Assembly (NCBI GenBank): GCA_018241995.1
Contig: JAFECT010000004.1
Coordinates: 62,001 to 126,000, forward strand
From: Pseudomonadota bacterium
GTDB taxonomy: Bacteria > Pseudomonadota > Alphaproteobacteria > Caulobacterales > Caulobacteraceae
Length of the DNA stretch: 64,000 nt
Direction of reading: 5' to 3'
Below the pieces are notes generated by a model. That model saw only the letters and a list, made by a program, of their open reading frames with translations, had not been told where the DNA came from and did no database searches. Made by a program: the position numbers and the translations under genes. The first letter of the stretch is position 1; every line of letters begins with the position of its first letter. Below are positions 18,789 through 27,446 of the stretch, in pieces.

Positions 18789-20309
18789 ATGCAGCTGAAA
18801 CGGCGTCGGCATCGCTTCGCACTCAATATGGCGCGGCTGGGGAGCCTGTTGCTGGCGCTGCTCTGCATGGCCGCCTTGCCGGCGCCCGGCTTCGCGCAGG
18901 CGGCGCCCGCAGCCTCCGAGGCCCCGAACCCATGGGTCGCCCTGACGCGAGGCGACCTCGACGCCGCCTACGCCCTGGTGCGCGACAACCACCCCGGCGC
19001 CACGCCCGAGTTGGGCGACGACGCCTTCCGCAAGCGGCTGGAGGACTCCTACCAGCTGGGCCTCAGCCAGGTCGGGCAGGTGAAGGACATCGACGGCTAT
19101 GGCGCGGTGCTTCGGGGCTTCGCGGCGCGGCTGGGCGACAAGCACCTGTCGTTCGTCCCGCTCTACCTCGACCAGATCTATCCGACGCCGGGCTTCATCG
19201 TCGCCAAGCGGGGGGCCGAATGGCGCGTCGTGGACGAGTTCCGCTCCACCGGCGACCAGCCCCTGCTGGGCGCGCGGCTGATCAGCTGCGACGGCGAGGA
19301 TGTCGAGGCCCTGGCCAAGCGACGCCTGGGCGGCATGCGGGCGAACTGGGACCTGGAGGCAGAACAGATCGAGGCGGCGCCCTGGCTGCTGGTCGACGAC
19401 AACGCCTTTGCGCCGCGGCCCAAGGCCTGCGCCTTCCAGACCGACAAGGGCCGCGTGGAGCGCGCCCTGAAATGGGAGAACGCGCGCTGGGACAGTTTCC
19501 TGCCGAAGATGGGCCAGGCGGTGAAGGTCGGCCATCCGGGCTTCGGCCTGCGCCAGGTCGGCCAGGGTTGGTGGATCAGCATCGAGCAGCTGGACCCGCG
19601 CGCCAAGGCGGTGGTCGCCGAGGTGGAGGCCCACGCGGCCGAGCTGCGCCGCGCGCGCCTGGTCGTGCTGGACCTGCGCGGCAATAGCGGCGGGGATTCC
19701 CAGTACGGCGACGCCATTGCGCGCGCGCTCTATGGATCTTCGGCCGTGGAGAGCATCTACACCGGCCAGTCCCGCAGCAACTGCGGCGAAGCCTGGCGCG
19801 CCTCGGCGGCGAACCTCGCGGCGATCGAGGACCTGTCGACCCGCACCGGCCAGTTCAGCGGGCCAACCATCGCCTATCTGCGCAAGGCGGCGGAGGAGAT
19901 GAAGACGGCGATGGCCAAGGGCCAGGCCTTCACCCGCTCGGTCGCCTGCAAGCAGGGCGACACCCCCGCAGCGCCGCCGCGGACGGCGCCCGCCGCCGGC
20001 CTGTTCAAGGGCAGGATGGTGGTGCTGACCGACCACGTCTGCTTCAGCTCGTGCTTGCTGCTGGTCGAGGAGTTCCTGCGGCTGGGCGCGGTCCAGGCCG
20101 GGGAGGGGACGGATGCGGGCACGCGCTACATGGAGGTGCGCGCCTACCGGCTGCCTTCGCGACTGGCCCGGTTCTCGACCCTGCAGAAGGTGGCGCTGGA
20201 TGCGCCCTATGCGGTCGGCCCCTATGCGCCGGCCTGGAGCTGGAACGGGGACATCTCCGACACCAAGGCCCTGGAGGCATGGATCGCGACAAAGGCGGCC
20301 GGGAACTGA
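18789..20309 (+). CDS. Secreted S41-like (C-terminal processing) peptidase-related protein
   Basis: A 506-residue protein with a signal peptide ending at GFAQA. The middle and end resemble the S41/tail-specific protease fold: LVVLDLRGNSGGDSQYG is the substrate strand and MVVLTDHVCFSSCLLLVEEF is where the nucleophilic serine normally sits (here CFSSC). The N-terminal part has FAARLGDKHLSFVPL, common to secreted S41 proteins. No PDZ domain is obvious. Whether it is an active peptidase is uncertain because the catalytic lysine was not identified. ATG 18789 has GGGGAAAG upstream. Confidence 0.7.
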   Translation: MQLKRRRHRFALNMARLGSLLLALLCMAALPAPGFAQAAPAASEAPNPWVALTRGDLDAAYALVRDNHPGATPELGDDAFRKRLEDSYQLGLSQVGQVKDIDGYGAVLRGFAARLGDKHLSFVPLYLDQIYPTPGFIVAKRGAEWRVVDEFRSTGDQPLLGARLISCDGEDVEALAKRRLGGMRANWDLEAEQIEAAPWLLVDDNAFAPRPKACAFQTDKGRVERALKWENARWDSFLPKMGQAVKVGHPGFGLRQVGQGWWISIEQLDPRAKAVVAEVEAHAAELRRARLVVLDLRGNSGGDSQYGDAIARALYGSSAVESIYTGQSRSNCGEAWRASAANLAAIEDLSTRTGQFSGPTIAYLRKAAEEMKTAMAKGQAFTRSVACKQGDTPAAPPRTAPAAGLFKGRMVVLTDHVCFSSCLLLVEEFLRLGAVQAGEGTDAGTRYMEVRAYRLPSRLARFSTLQKVALDAPYAVGPYAPAWSWNGDISDTKALEAWIATKAAGN

Positions 20310-20326
20310 CCCGACTGCAGGCCCGA

Positions 20327-20356
20327 TTGACAGGGCAGGGCGAAAGGGAACATAAC
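20327..20356 (+). promoter_or_regulatory. Candidate sigma-70 promoter for the DUF3224 gene
   Basis: TTGACA at 20327-20332, an 18-base spacer and CATAAC at 20351-20356 place a transcription start near 20363, about 16 bases before the first ATG of the next gene. The -35 is consensus and the -10 is weak. Confidence 0.4.
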
Positions 20357-20378
20357 AAGAACATCGTTATCGGCAGAG

Positions 20379-20879
20379 ATGGGGGAGGCCATGAAACTCG
20401 CCACCGTCGCCGGCGCGCTGTTTGTCGCCATGGCCATGCTGGCCACGGCCGTGCAGGTCCGCGCCGAACCGCAGAAGGGATCAGCCGCCATGGACCATCA
20501 CGCCGCCGGAACCTTCGAGGTGACCCTGACGCCCGTGGGCGCGCCCGACGAGGTCGAGGGCGTGGCGCTCGGGCGCATGAGCCTGGACAAGCGCTTCCAC
20601 GGCGACCTGGAGGCCACGTCGAAGGGCGAGATGCTGTCGGTGCGCTCGAGCGACGGTTCAGGAACCTATGTGGCCATCGAGCGGGTCACCGGGCGGCTGG
20701 GCGGGCGCGAGGGCGGCTTCGTGCTGGTCCACCGCGGGGTGATGACGCCCGAAGCGCGCACCCTGGAGGTCGACGTGGCGCCGGGATCGGGCACGGGCGC
20801 ACTGAAGGGGCTCAGCGGGCGCATGAGCATCGAGATCGCGGGCGGCAAGCACAGCTATCGGCTGGACTACAGCCTATAA
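20379..20879 (+). CDS. DUF3224 family protein with signal peptide
   Basis: A 166-residue protein. Residues about 44-166 match the DUF3224 barrel: GTFEVTLTP, LGRMSLDKRFHGDLEATSKGEML, YVAIERVTGRLGGREGGFVL, SGTGALKGLSGRMSI and GKHSYRLDYSL. Function is unknown for the family. Many members known to me are cytoplasmic; this one carries an N-terminal hydrophobic export signal (MKLATVAGALFVAMAMLATAVQVRA). Two starts are close together: 20379, and 20391 which has a GGGGGAGG too near the codon. A candidate promoter lies just upstream. Confidence 0.8.
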   Translation: MGEAMKLATVAGALFVAMAMLATAVQVRAEPQKGSAAMDHHAAGTFEVTLTPVGAPDEVEGVALGRMSLDKRFHGDLEATSKGEMLSVRSSDGSGTYVAIERVTGRLGGREGGFVLVHRGVMTPEARTLEVDVAPGSGTGALKGLSGRMSIEIAGGKHSYRLDYSL

Positions 20880-20883
20880 AGGC

Positions 20884-21537
20884 TCAATCCCGGTCGGGCG
20901 CTCCCAGCGGGAAGTAGTGGCGATAGGGCCGGGCCTCGTCGACCGCGCGGGCCACCGAGGGCCGGGCCAGCAGGCGGGCGCGATAGGTGCGCACCGTGCG
21001 GTACTGCTCCGGGATCGGGTGGACCCAGTCGGCATAGAACAGGGCCGGGGCCGCGGAGCAGTCGGCCATGCTGAACTCACCGTCCGCGGCCCAGGTGCGC
21101 CCGTCGATGGCGCGTTCCAGCCAGGCGTAGGCGGTATCGAGCGTCTTCCTCGCCTCGGCCACGCCATAGGCGTCGCGATCGGCCTCCGGACGGAGGGGAT
21201 CGGTGGAGATCTTGCTCATGGGGTTCATGACATAGAGGTCGAAGAACCGGTCCATGGCCCGGGCCTCCAGCGCCTCTGCCGGCGCCTTGGGCACCATGTG
21301 GTGGGGACCGGGATGACGCATCGCCAGATATTCGATGATCACGCTGGTCTCGGCGATGGCGTTGCCGTTGTCCACCAGCACCGGGAACTTGCCGAACGGC
21401 CAGTGCGCCCTCAGCTCCTCGCCCGCGCCAGGCTCTTCCATGTTGCGGTAGGTGAAGGGCGTGCCGTTCTCATAGAGCGCGATCAGGACCTTCCAGCAGT
21501 AGGACGAAAAGGGATGCGAATAGAGGGTCAGGCTCAC
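20884..21537 (-). CDS. Glutathione S-transferase family protein
   Basis: A 217-residue soluble GST. The N-terminal thioredoxin-like domain reads LTLYSHPFSSYCWKVLIALYENG, with FGKFPVLVDNGNAIAETSVIIEYL giving the cis-proline and the glutathione-binding ETS. The rest is the helical C-terminal domain (MDRFFDLYVMNPMSKI). The class cannot be set by reading. It is convergent with the DUF3224 gene, and a VOC-family gene lies 28 bp upstream on the same strand. The pair may act together in detoxification of electrophiles, an inference from families only. Confidence 0.88.
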   Translation of the reverse strand: MSLTLYSHPFSSYCWKVLIALYENGTPFTYRNMEEPGAGEELRAHWPFGKFPVLVDNGNAIAETSVIIEYLAMRHPGPHHMVPKAPAEALEARAMDRFFDLYVMNPMSKISTDPLRPEADRDAYGVAEARKTLDTAYAWLERAIDGRTWAADGEFSMADCSAAPALFYADWVHPIPEQYRTVRTYRARLLARPSVARAVDEARPYRHYFPLGAPDRD

Positions 21538-21565
21538 GCTTTGGTCTCCGGCGGGAAGGGCGGCG

Positions 21566-21979
21566 TCAGGCCGGCCATTGCAGGCAGATCTGATAGCCGT
21601 CGGGGTCGGTCAGATTGAGTTGCCGCATGCCATAGCCCGCGGTCTTTGGTGGGTTCAACGTCAGACCCTGCGCCTTCAGTCGCTCATAGGCCTGATCGAC
21701 ATCGGGGCAGCCGAAATAGAGGCAGGTGTCGTCGTGCCAGCGCACGCGCTGGGCATCGGGCGCATCGGGGCGTTCGCCGGTGTCGTAGGCGGTGTTGAGC
21801 ATCAGCTGCATGCCGTCGCGTTCCAGCAAGCACCAGTGGAAATAGGGCTCCGGCGCCTCGACCATCGGCGAGTGCTGCTTCACCTGAAATCCGAGGTGTT
21901 CGCCGTAGAAGCGCACCGACGTCGGCATGTCGAACACCTGGAGCAGCGGGCACAGGCCGCGCAGATCGAGGTCGGGCAT
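21566..21979 (-). CDS. VOC/glyoxalase-fold protein
   Basis: A small metal-dependent-type protein of the vicinal-oxygen-chelate fold: CPLLQVFDMPTSVRFYGEHLGF begins one beta-alpha-beta module, and GMRQLNLTDPDGYQICLQWPA ends it, with the expected DPDGY loop. I start at the ATG at 21979 because GGAGG lies 5 bases before it; the frame runs to 22000. The reaction is unknown: family members include glyoxalases, dioxygenases and antibiotic-resistance proteins. The adjacent GST gene favours a detoxification role. Confidence 0.82.
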   Translation of the reverse strand: MPDLDLRGLCPLLQVFDMPTSVRFYGEHLGFQVKQHSPMVEAPEPYFHWCLLERDGMQLMLNTAYDTGERPDAPDAQRVRWHDDTCLYFGCPDVDQAYERLKAQGLTLNPPKTAGYGMRQLNLTDPDGYQICLQWPA

Positions 21980-22065
21980 GGCGTCCTCCGCGTGTCGCAC
22001 TCATCTGGCGCGCGGGGCGGCGCCATGGCAACCTCGAAGGCGCGAACGGCAAGCGTGGGGACGCC

Positions 22066-22578
22066 ATGAGCATCGTAAGGCACGGATTGGCGCTGGCCCT
22101 GGTGGTCGGCCTGGGCGCAGCAGGCGGCGCAAACGCAGCGCCCGCGGCGGGCGACGAGGTGTCGTTCCGGATCAATTCCTGGGGCAAGCTCCTGGAGGCC
22201 TGGACCATCCGCCCGGACGGCTCCGGCGAGTACCAGGCGACGAAGCAGGGGCCGACCAAGGACTTCTATGACGTCGTGCTGGTCACCAAGCGTCTGGCGC
22301 CGGCGCCGGGCCGTTACGCGCAGCTGCAGGCGGCGTTGAAGCCGGCCGAGCGCTACGACGGCAAGGGTCCGCCGTGCCAGAAGCAGATCTACGATCTGCC
22401 GTACGGCCAGATCAGCTGGGTGCGTTCCGGCGCGACGCACGGCTTCAGCTTCGACCTGGGCTGCGGTTCGGCGGATGCGAACGTGGCCTACAAGGCGCTG
22501 GAGAACGCGTCGGCAGTGGTCACCGCCTGGGCGAAGGACGCGCCTGTGGCGGAGGAGAAGCCGCTGAACCCGAAATGA
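22066..22578 (+). CDS. Hypothetical secreted protein
   Basis: Not recognised. 170 residues with a signal peptide (MSIVRHGLALALVVGLGAAGGANA). The mature region has VSFRINSWGKLLEAWTIRPDGSGEY, a pair of cysteines (PPCQKQIYDLPYG and DLGCGSADANVAYKAL) and a Lys/Pro tail. The domain looks like a small periplasmic beta-rich fold. The ATG lies 86 bp from the divergent VOC gene. No operon partner is evident. Confidence 0.6.
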   Translation: MSIVRHGLALALVVGLGAAGGANAAPAAGDEVSFRINSWGKLLEAWTIRPDGSGEYQATKQGPTKDFYDVVLVTKRLAPAPGRYAQLQAALKPAERYDGKGPPCQKQIYDLPYGQISWVRSGATHGFSFDLGCGSADANVAYKALENASAVVTAWAKDAPVAEEKPLNPK

Positions 22579-22769
22579 GGCGCGCGGGGACGCCAAAGCT
22601 GGCTCCACCCTCACGCACAAACATCGCCTAAGATAGATTATGGGAAATATGCAATAGGCTGACGCGTACAGCGCGGCCGTTTGCGGCCTCTGTGGCGCAG
22701 ATCGGCCCGAATCCGTTGCGATGCGCGGCCCTGAGCGTCCATAACCTTGGCGGTTCCGGGAGTCTCTCC

Positions 22770-24632
22770 ATGCAGATCAGCCGCCGCGCGCTTCTCGCAT
22801 CCTCCGCCTGCGCCGCAAGCGCGACCGTCGCCGGGCCTGTGCTGGCCAAGCCGCACGCGCATCACGGTGCGCCGCATGGCTCGGCCTCGGCGCAGCTCAA
22901 CGCGTTTCTGAAGGACGCGCTGGAAGCCTTGCTCAGCGAAATCCCGGAGAACGCCACCTTCCGCGGCGTCGACACCGGTCCGCGCGCCAGGCTACGCCAC
23001 CTGGTCACCGACCGCTCGGACGAAGGCTCGGCCAGGCGCGGCACGGCCTATGCCCAGCGCGTGCAAAGGCTCAAGGCCATCGACCGCAGCAAGCTGACGG
23101 ACCTGGACGCCGTCAACTACGACGTGGCGCTGGAGGCGCACGAGGAAGCGCTGGAAGGCTCCAAATTCGGCTACGGCGACGATCTGGTGCTGTCGGCCCA
23201 ATGGGGCGAGAATAATTCGCCCTATGCGGTCAGCCAGATGACCGGCGCCTTCCAGACCCTGCCGGACTTCCTGGACAGCATCCACCCGATCGAGACCAAG
23301 GACGACGCCGACGCCTATCTGGAGCGCGTCGAAGGCTTCGCCCGCCAGCTCGATCAGGAAAGCGTGCGCCTGCCGGCCGACGCCGCCCGCGGCGTGCTGG
23401 CGCCGGACTTCATCATCGACAACATCCTGGGCCAATACGCTGATTTCCTGGGGAAACCGGCCGCCGACTGGACCCTGGTGAAGTCGCTGCAGCGCCGCGC
23501 CCGCGAGAAGGCCGTGCCGGGCGACCATGGCGCGCGGGTGCTCGCGCTTTGCGAACAGCGGGTGAGGCCTGCGCTGACTCATCAGGTCGAGGTGCTCAAG
23601 GGCCTGCGCGCCAAGGCCAAGGCCGACGCGGGCTGCTGGAAGCTGCCCCAGGGCGACGCCTACTACGCCTGGCAGCTGCGCTGCGGCACCACCACGCCGA
23701 TGAACCCGGACGAGATCCACCGCATGGGCCTGGCCCAGGTGGCCGAGCTCGAGGCGCGGATGGATGAGCTGCTGACCAAGCAAGGCGTCACCGGCGGCAC
23801 GCCGGGCCAGCGCATGGCCATGCTCGGCAAGGACCCGCGCTTCCTCTATCCCAACACCGACGCGGGCCGCGCCCAGCTGATCGACTATCTGAACGGCCGC
23901 ATCGCCGCGGTCCGGCCCCGGCTCAAGGACGCCTTCTACACCTTGCCCGCCGCCAAGGCCGTGGTGCGCCGCGTGCCGCCGGAGATTCAGGACGGGGCGG
24001 CCAACGGCTATGAGTACGACGGCTCGATCGACGGCTCCCGCCCGGCGACCTACTACATCAACCTGAAGAGCACGCGGAACTGGCCCAAGTTCGCCCTGCC
24101 CACCCTCACCTTCCATGAAACGGTGCCCGGCCACGTCTGGCAGGGGGACTATGCCAGCCACCTGCCGCTGGTCCGCTCGCTGATGCAGTTCAACGCCTAT
24201 GTCGAGGGCTGGGCGCTCTATGCCGAGCAGCTGGCCGACGAGCTCGGCATGTACGATGACGACCCGTTCGGAAGGCTCGGTTATCTGCAGGCCCTGCAAT
24301 TTCGCGCCTGCCGCCTGGTCGTCGACACCGGCCTGCACGCCAAGCGCTGGACGCGCGAGCAGGCGTTGCAATACCTGCTGGACCACTCGGGCCGGCCGAC
24401 GGGCGCCTTGACCGGCGAGGTCGACCGCTATTGCGCCACGCCCGGCCAGGCCTGCGGCTACAAGGTCGGCCACTCCGAGATCCTGCGCCTGCGCGAGAAG
24501 ACCAAGGCGGCGCTGGGCCCGAAGTTCGACGTCAAGCGCTTCAACGACCTGATGGTGTTGTCCGGCTCGGTGCCGCTCACGACGCTGGGCCGCATCGTGG
24601 ATGACGAGATCGCCAGGGCGCAGAAGGCATAG
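22770..24632 (+). CDS. DUF885 family protein with Tat-type signal
   Basis: A 620-residue exported protein. The N-terminus (MQISRRALLASSACAASATVAG) carries the twin arginine and Ala-rich segment of a Tat signal, so it is probably folded, with a metal, before export. The body is DUF885, a metallopeptidase-like family. LTFHETVPGHVWQ is the zinc-binding HExxxxH-like motif, and YVEGWALYAEQLADELGMY follows at the expected distance with a second metal ligand. LVVDTGLHAKRWTREQA also matches the family. The start at 22770 is preferred to 22692 because it places the signal at the N-terminus. Confidence 0.88.
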   Translation: MQISRRALLASSACAASATVAGPVLAKPHAHHGAPHGSASAQLNAFLKDALEALLSEIPENATFRGVDTGPRARLRHLVTDRSDEGSARRGTAYAQRVQRLKAIDRSKLTDLDAVNYDVALEAHEEALEGSKFGYGDDLVLSAQWGENNSPYAVSQMTGAFQTLPDFLDSIHPIETKDDADAYLERVEGFARQLDQESVRLPADAARGVLAPDFIIDNILGQYADFLGKPAADWTLVKSLQRRAREKAVPGDHGARVLALCEQRVRPALTHQVEVLKGLRAKAKADAGCWKLPQGDAYYAWQLRCGTTTPMNPDEIHRMGLAQVAELEARMDELLTKQGVTGGTPGQRMAMLGKDPRFLYPNTDAGRAQLIDYLNGRIAAVRPRLKDAFYTLPAAKAVVRRVPPEIQDGAANGYEYDGSIDGSRPATYYINLKSTRNWPKFALPTLTFHETVPGHVWQGDYASHLPLVRSLMQFNAYVEGWALYAEQLADELGMYDDDPFGRLGYLQALQFRACRLVVDTGLHAKRWTREQALQYLLDHSGRPTGALTGEVDRYCATPGQACGYKVGHSEILRLREKTKAALGPKFDVKRFNDLMVLSGSVPLTTLGRIVDDEIARAQKA

Positions 24633-24651
24633 CGCTACCCTCTGAGACGAT

Positions 24652-24805
24652 CGTCATCCTTGAGGCTGCGGCGCGGTCAGCGCCGCGGGATCGAGGACCC
24701 ACTTGGCTCCGCAACGGAAGCTGCGCTGAGCGTCGACTTCGCAAAGGGCGCGCCTAGTGGGTCCTCGACGCCACACGGCTGCGCCGTGCGTCGCCAAGGA
24801 TGACG
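24652..24805. repeat. 154-bp palindromic intergenic repeat, copy A
   Basis: Long inverted repeat. The left arm begins CGTCATCCTTG and ends TCGAGGACCCAC (24652 to about 24702); the right arm is its complement, starting GTGGGTCCTCGA at 24757 and ending CAAGGATGACG at 24805. Each arm contains its own small hairpin (GCGGCGC/GCGCCGC on the left), so the whole could fold into a cloverleaf-like cruciform. A related element of the same length lies at 60225-60378. Confidence 0.8.
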
Positions 24806-24818
24806 GAACTGGCTGGTC

Positions 24819-25631
24819 CTAGAGCGCGATCTCCGTCCGCCAGCCGTCGTAGGCGGGCTCGACGCCTGCCGGCAGCTGGGCCGCCAGGGTCGCGTAGTCG
24901 AGGTCGACGTGCATGTTGGTCAGGACGGCGCGTTTGGGCCTGGCCCGCTCGATCCAGGCCAGGGCCTTGGCCACATCGGCATGGGTCGGGTGCGGCTTCC
25001 AGCGCAGGGCGTCGACGATCCAGAGGTCGACGCCCTGCAATGCCTCGAAGGCCGCGTCATCCAGGTCCGAGACGTCGCTGGAATAGGCGATTCCGCCGAA
25101 GCGGTAGCCGACCGAGTCGATCGGCCCGTGCGCCTGACGGAAGGTGATGACGGGGATAGGGCCGGAAGGACCCTCGACCGTCCAGGGCCTGCCGTGCGGC
25201 GGCAGGAATTCCGCATCGCAGATCGCAGGATATCCCATTTCTTCCTTGAAAATGTAGGAGAAACGCCGCGTCACGGTGGCCAGCGTCGAGGCGTCCATGA
25301 CGCAGGGAATGCGGCGCTGGGCGGTCATGGCGAAGGCGCGCAGGTCGTCGATGCCGTGGCACTGGTCCGCGTGATCGTGGGTGAACAGGGCCGCGTCTAT
25401 CCGCTTCACCCCGGCGGCGGCCGTCTGCAGTCGCAGGTCCGGCGCGGTGTCGACGATGACCGTTGTCTCGGGCTCGCCGGCCTCTGCCGCCGGCCGGCGG
25501 ACCAGCAGCGAACAGCGAGAGCGTCGGTTCCTGGGATCGGCCGGATCGCATTGGCCCCAGTTGCCGTCCGCGCGCGGTACGCCGCCGGAGGAGCCGCAGC
25601 CGAGGATGGTGACCTCCAGCCGGGCGGTCAT
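24819..25631 (-). CDS. MBL-fold metallohydrolase, PhnP-like
   Basis: A 270-residue metallo-beta-lactamase-fold hydrolase. After the glycine-rich LGCGSSGGVPRADGNWG start come the zinc site HDHADQCHGIDDLRAF, IVDTAPDL and the C-terminal TNMHVDLDY histidine. The layout resembles PhnP-type cyclic phosphodiesterases. In alphaproteobacteria such a gene commonly follows tatD at the end of the tmk-holB operon, as here. The ATG (25631) overlaps the tatD stop by 4 bp (ATGA). The physiological substrate is unknown. Confidence 0.85.
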   Translation of the reverse strand: MTARLEVTILGCGSSGGVPRADGNWGQCDPADPRNRRSRCSLLVRRPAAEAGEPETTVIVDTAPDLRLQTAAAGVKRIDAALFTHDHADQCHGIDDLRAFAMTAQRRIPCVMDASTLATVTRRFSYIFKEEMGYPAICDAEFLPPHGRPWTVEGPSGPIPVITFRQAHGPIDSVGYRFGGIAYSSDVSDLDDAAFEALQGVDLWIVDALRWKPHPTHADVAKALAWIERARPKRAVLTNMHVDLDYATLAAQLPAGVEPAYDGWRTEIAL

Positions 25632-26431
25632 CCCCCCCGCCCTCCGAAGGCCGCGGGCCGCTCGATGCGGTCGAACAGGGCGAAGAAGGCGTCTTCCGTG
25701 CGCCTGAGCGCATCCTCGCGGCTCCAGCCGCGGATTTCGGCCAGCTTGTCCAGCACGTGGCCGATGTAGGCCGGTTCGTTCCTGCGGCCGCGCATGGGGA
25801 CGGGCGCGAGATAGGGGCAGTCGGTCTCCACGATGATGCGCTCGGCCGGCATGTCGCGGATGACCGCGCGGACCTCTTCGGCCGCCTTGAAGGTGGCGAT
25901 GCCGGAGACCGAGAACCAGGCGCCGAGTTCCGCAGCCTTTTTCGCCAGTTCCGGGCCGGAGGTGTAGCAATGCATCAGGAGCTTGAAGGCGCCCTTGGCA
26001 TGCTCCTCGGCCAGGATGTCGGCCATCACATCGTCGGCCTCACGGGTGTGCACCACCAGCGGCAGGCCGGTCTCGCGGGCGGCGGCGACGTGAGCGCGGA
26101 ACACCTTCGCCTGCATCTCGCGCGGCGACAGGTCGTAGTGGAAATCCAGGCCGCATTCCCCGATGCCGACTACGCGCGCACGCGCCGCCAAGGTCACCAG
26201 CTCGGCGGAGGTCAGGTCCGGGTTCTCCTTGGCCTCATGCGGATGGGTCCCGACCGTGCACCAGATGTCGGCGTGAGCCACCGCCAGGGCGTGGGTGGCC
26301 TCGAAGCTCGAGACCTTGTCGGAGATTTCGACCATCAGGCCGACGCCGGCCTCCCGGGCGCGGGCGATCACGGCGTCGCGGTCCTCGTCGAACTGAGGCG
26401 CGTGCAGGTTCACGTGGCTGTCGATAAGCAT
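25628..26431 (-). CDS. tatD: TatD family metal-dependent hydrolase
   Basis: A 267-residue TIM-barrel enzyme of the TatD DNase family. GIGECGLDFHYD, VVHTREADDV, LMHCYTSG and VETDCPYLAP are the family metal-binding blocks. At the N-terminus the usual H-x-H of DSHCHLD is changed: MLIDSHVNLH keeps the first His but has Asn at the second ligand position. Other ligands are intact, so activity may persist with altered metal occupancy. It is third in the tmk-holB-tatD-MBL order, 13 bp after holB. The metG gene often found between holB and tatD is absent. Confidence 0.88.
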   Translation of the reverse strand: MLIDSHVNLHAPQFDEDRDAVIARAREAGVGLMVEISDKVSSFEATHALAVAHADIWCTVGTHPHEAKENPDLTSAELVTLAARARVVGIGECGLDFHYDLSPREMQAKVFRAHVAAARETGLPLVVHTREADDVMADILAEEHAKGAFKLLMHCYTSGPELAKKAAELGAWFSVSGIATFKAAEEVRAVIRDMPAERIIVETDCPYLAPVPMRGRRNEPAYIGHVLDKLAEIRGWSREDALRRTEDAFFALFDRIERPAAFGGRGG

Positions 26432-26444
26432 CAGGCGACCCGTA

Positions 26445-27446
26445 TCATGCCGCCGCGGACACGGCTCGCACCGCGCGCAGTTCCGCGATCAGGGTCCAGA
26501 ACATGTCTGCGCGGTCCAGGTTGATGGCCTCCGCTTCGGCCGCCGCGCCCGAGAGCCGGTCCCACAGGGCGCCCCAGCGCTCGACAGCGGCCGCACCCCC
26601 CTGCCCCGTCACGCGCCGGTGCACGGCCTCGGCCAGACGCTCGAAGAACAGCTCGAAGCGCGCCTGCCCCTCCCCGCCTCGGAAACTGTCGGCCAGATGC
26701 AGCAGCGCCGCCTCGCCGGGGAATTCGCCGTTGACCAGCACGTCGGCCACAGCCTCGAACTCCAGGGCCTGACCGGCCGCCAGGCGCAGGGCGCGGCCAG
26801 GCGCGCCACGGGCCATGTGCGCCAGCGCGTCGGCCTCCTCGCCGCCCAGGCCCGTGCGGGCGCTGAGGAAGTCGCGCACCGCATCCTCCGGCCAGGGCTG
26901 GAACGCCAAGCGCCGGCAGCGCGAGCGGATGGTGGCCATCAGACGGCCCGGCGCATGGGTCACCAGGAACAGCACGCCGCGCTCAGGAGGCTCTTCAAGT
27001 GTCTTCAGCAAGGCATTGGCGGCATTGATGTTCATGTCGTCGGCCGCATCGACGATGGCGACCCGATAGGCCGAGATCGAGGGGGCCTTGGCGAAGAACT
27101 CCGGCAGGGCGCGGGCGTCGTCCACCGAGATGAACTTCTTGGCCTTGCCGTCCTCGACCGCCCGCTCCAGCACCATGAAATCCGGGTGAGCGCGCGCGGC
27201 CACCAGGCGGCTGGCCTGGTCCTCGGGCGAGGCGCCCAGGAGACCGTGAGCGGGATCGGGCCTGGCGCCCAGGAGCCGCCTGGCGGCGCGATAGGCGAAG
27301 GTGGCCTTGCCCACCCCTTCCGGGCCGGTCAGCATCCAGGCGTGGTGCAGTTTGCCGCGCTCCAGGGCATCCAGGAAGGCGCCCTCCACCGCCTCGCCCC
27401 GCTCATAGCGATAGACGTCGCGCGGGTGCGGCAGGTCCTCAGCCAA
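26445..27446 (-). CDS. holB: DNA polymerase III delta' subunit
   Basis: A clamp-loader subunit of 333 residues with AAA+ fold: HAWMLTGPEGVGKATFA is the P-loop. Further downstream are ISVDDARALPEFF, VAIVDAADDMNINAANALLKTLEEPP (the delta' sensor region with the NALLKTLEEPP signature) and IRSRCRRLAF (SRC motif). The zinc-binding cysteines of gamma/tau are missing, as expected for many alphaproteobacterial delta' proteins. The start overlaps the tmk stop by 8 bp, and tmk-holB order is conserved in bacteria. Confidence 0.92.
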   Translation of the reverse strand: MAEDLPHPRDVYRYERGEAVEGAFLDALERGKLHHAWMLTGPEGVGKATFAYRAARRLLGARPDPAHGLLGASPEDQASRLVAARAHPDFMVLERAVEDGKAKKFISVDDARALPEFFAKAPSISAYRVAIVDAADDMNINAANALLKTLEEPPERGVLFLVTHAPGRLMATIRSRCRRLAFQPWPEDAVRDFLSARTGLGGEEADALAHMARGAPGRALRLAAGQALEFEAVADVLVNGEFPGEAALLHLADSFRGGEGQARFELFFERLAEAVHRRVTGQGGAAAVERWGALWDRLSGAAAEAEAINLDRADMFWTLIAELRAVRAVSAAA

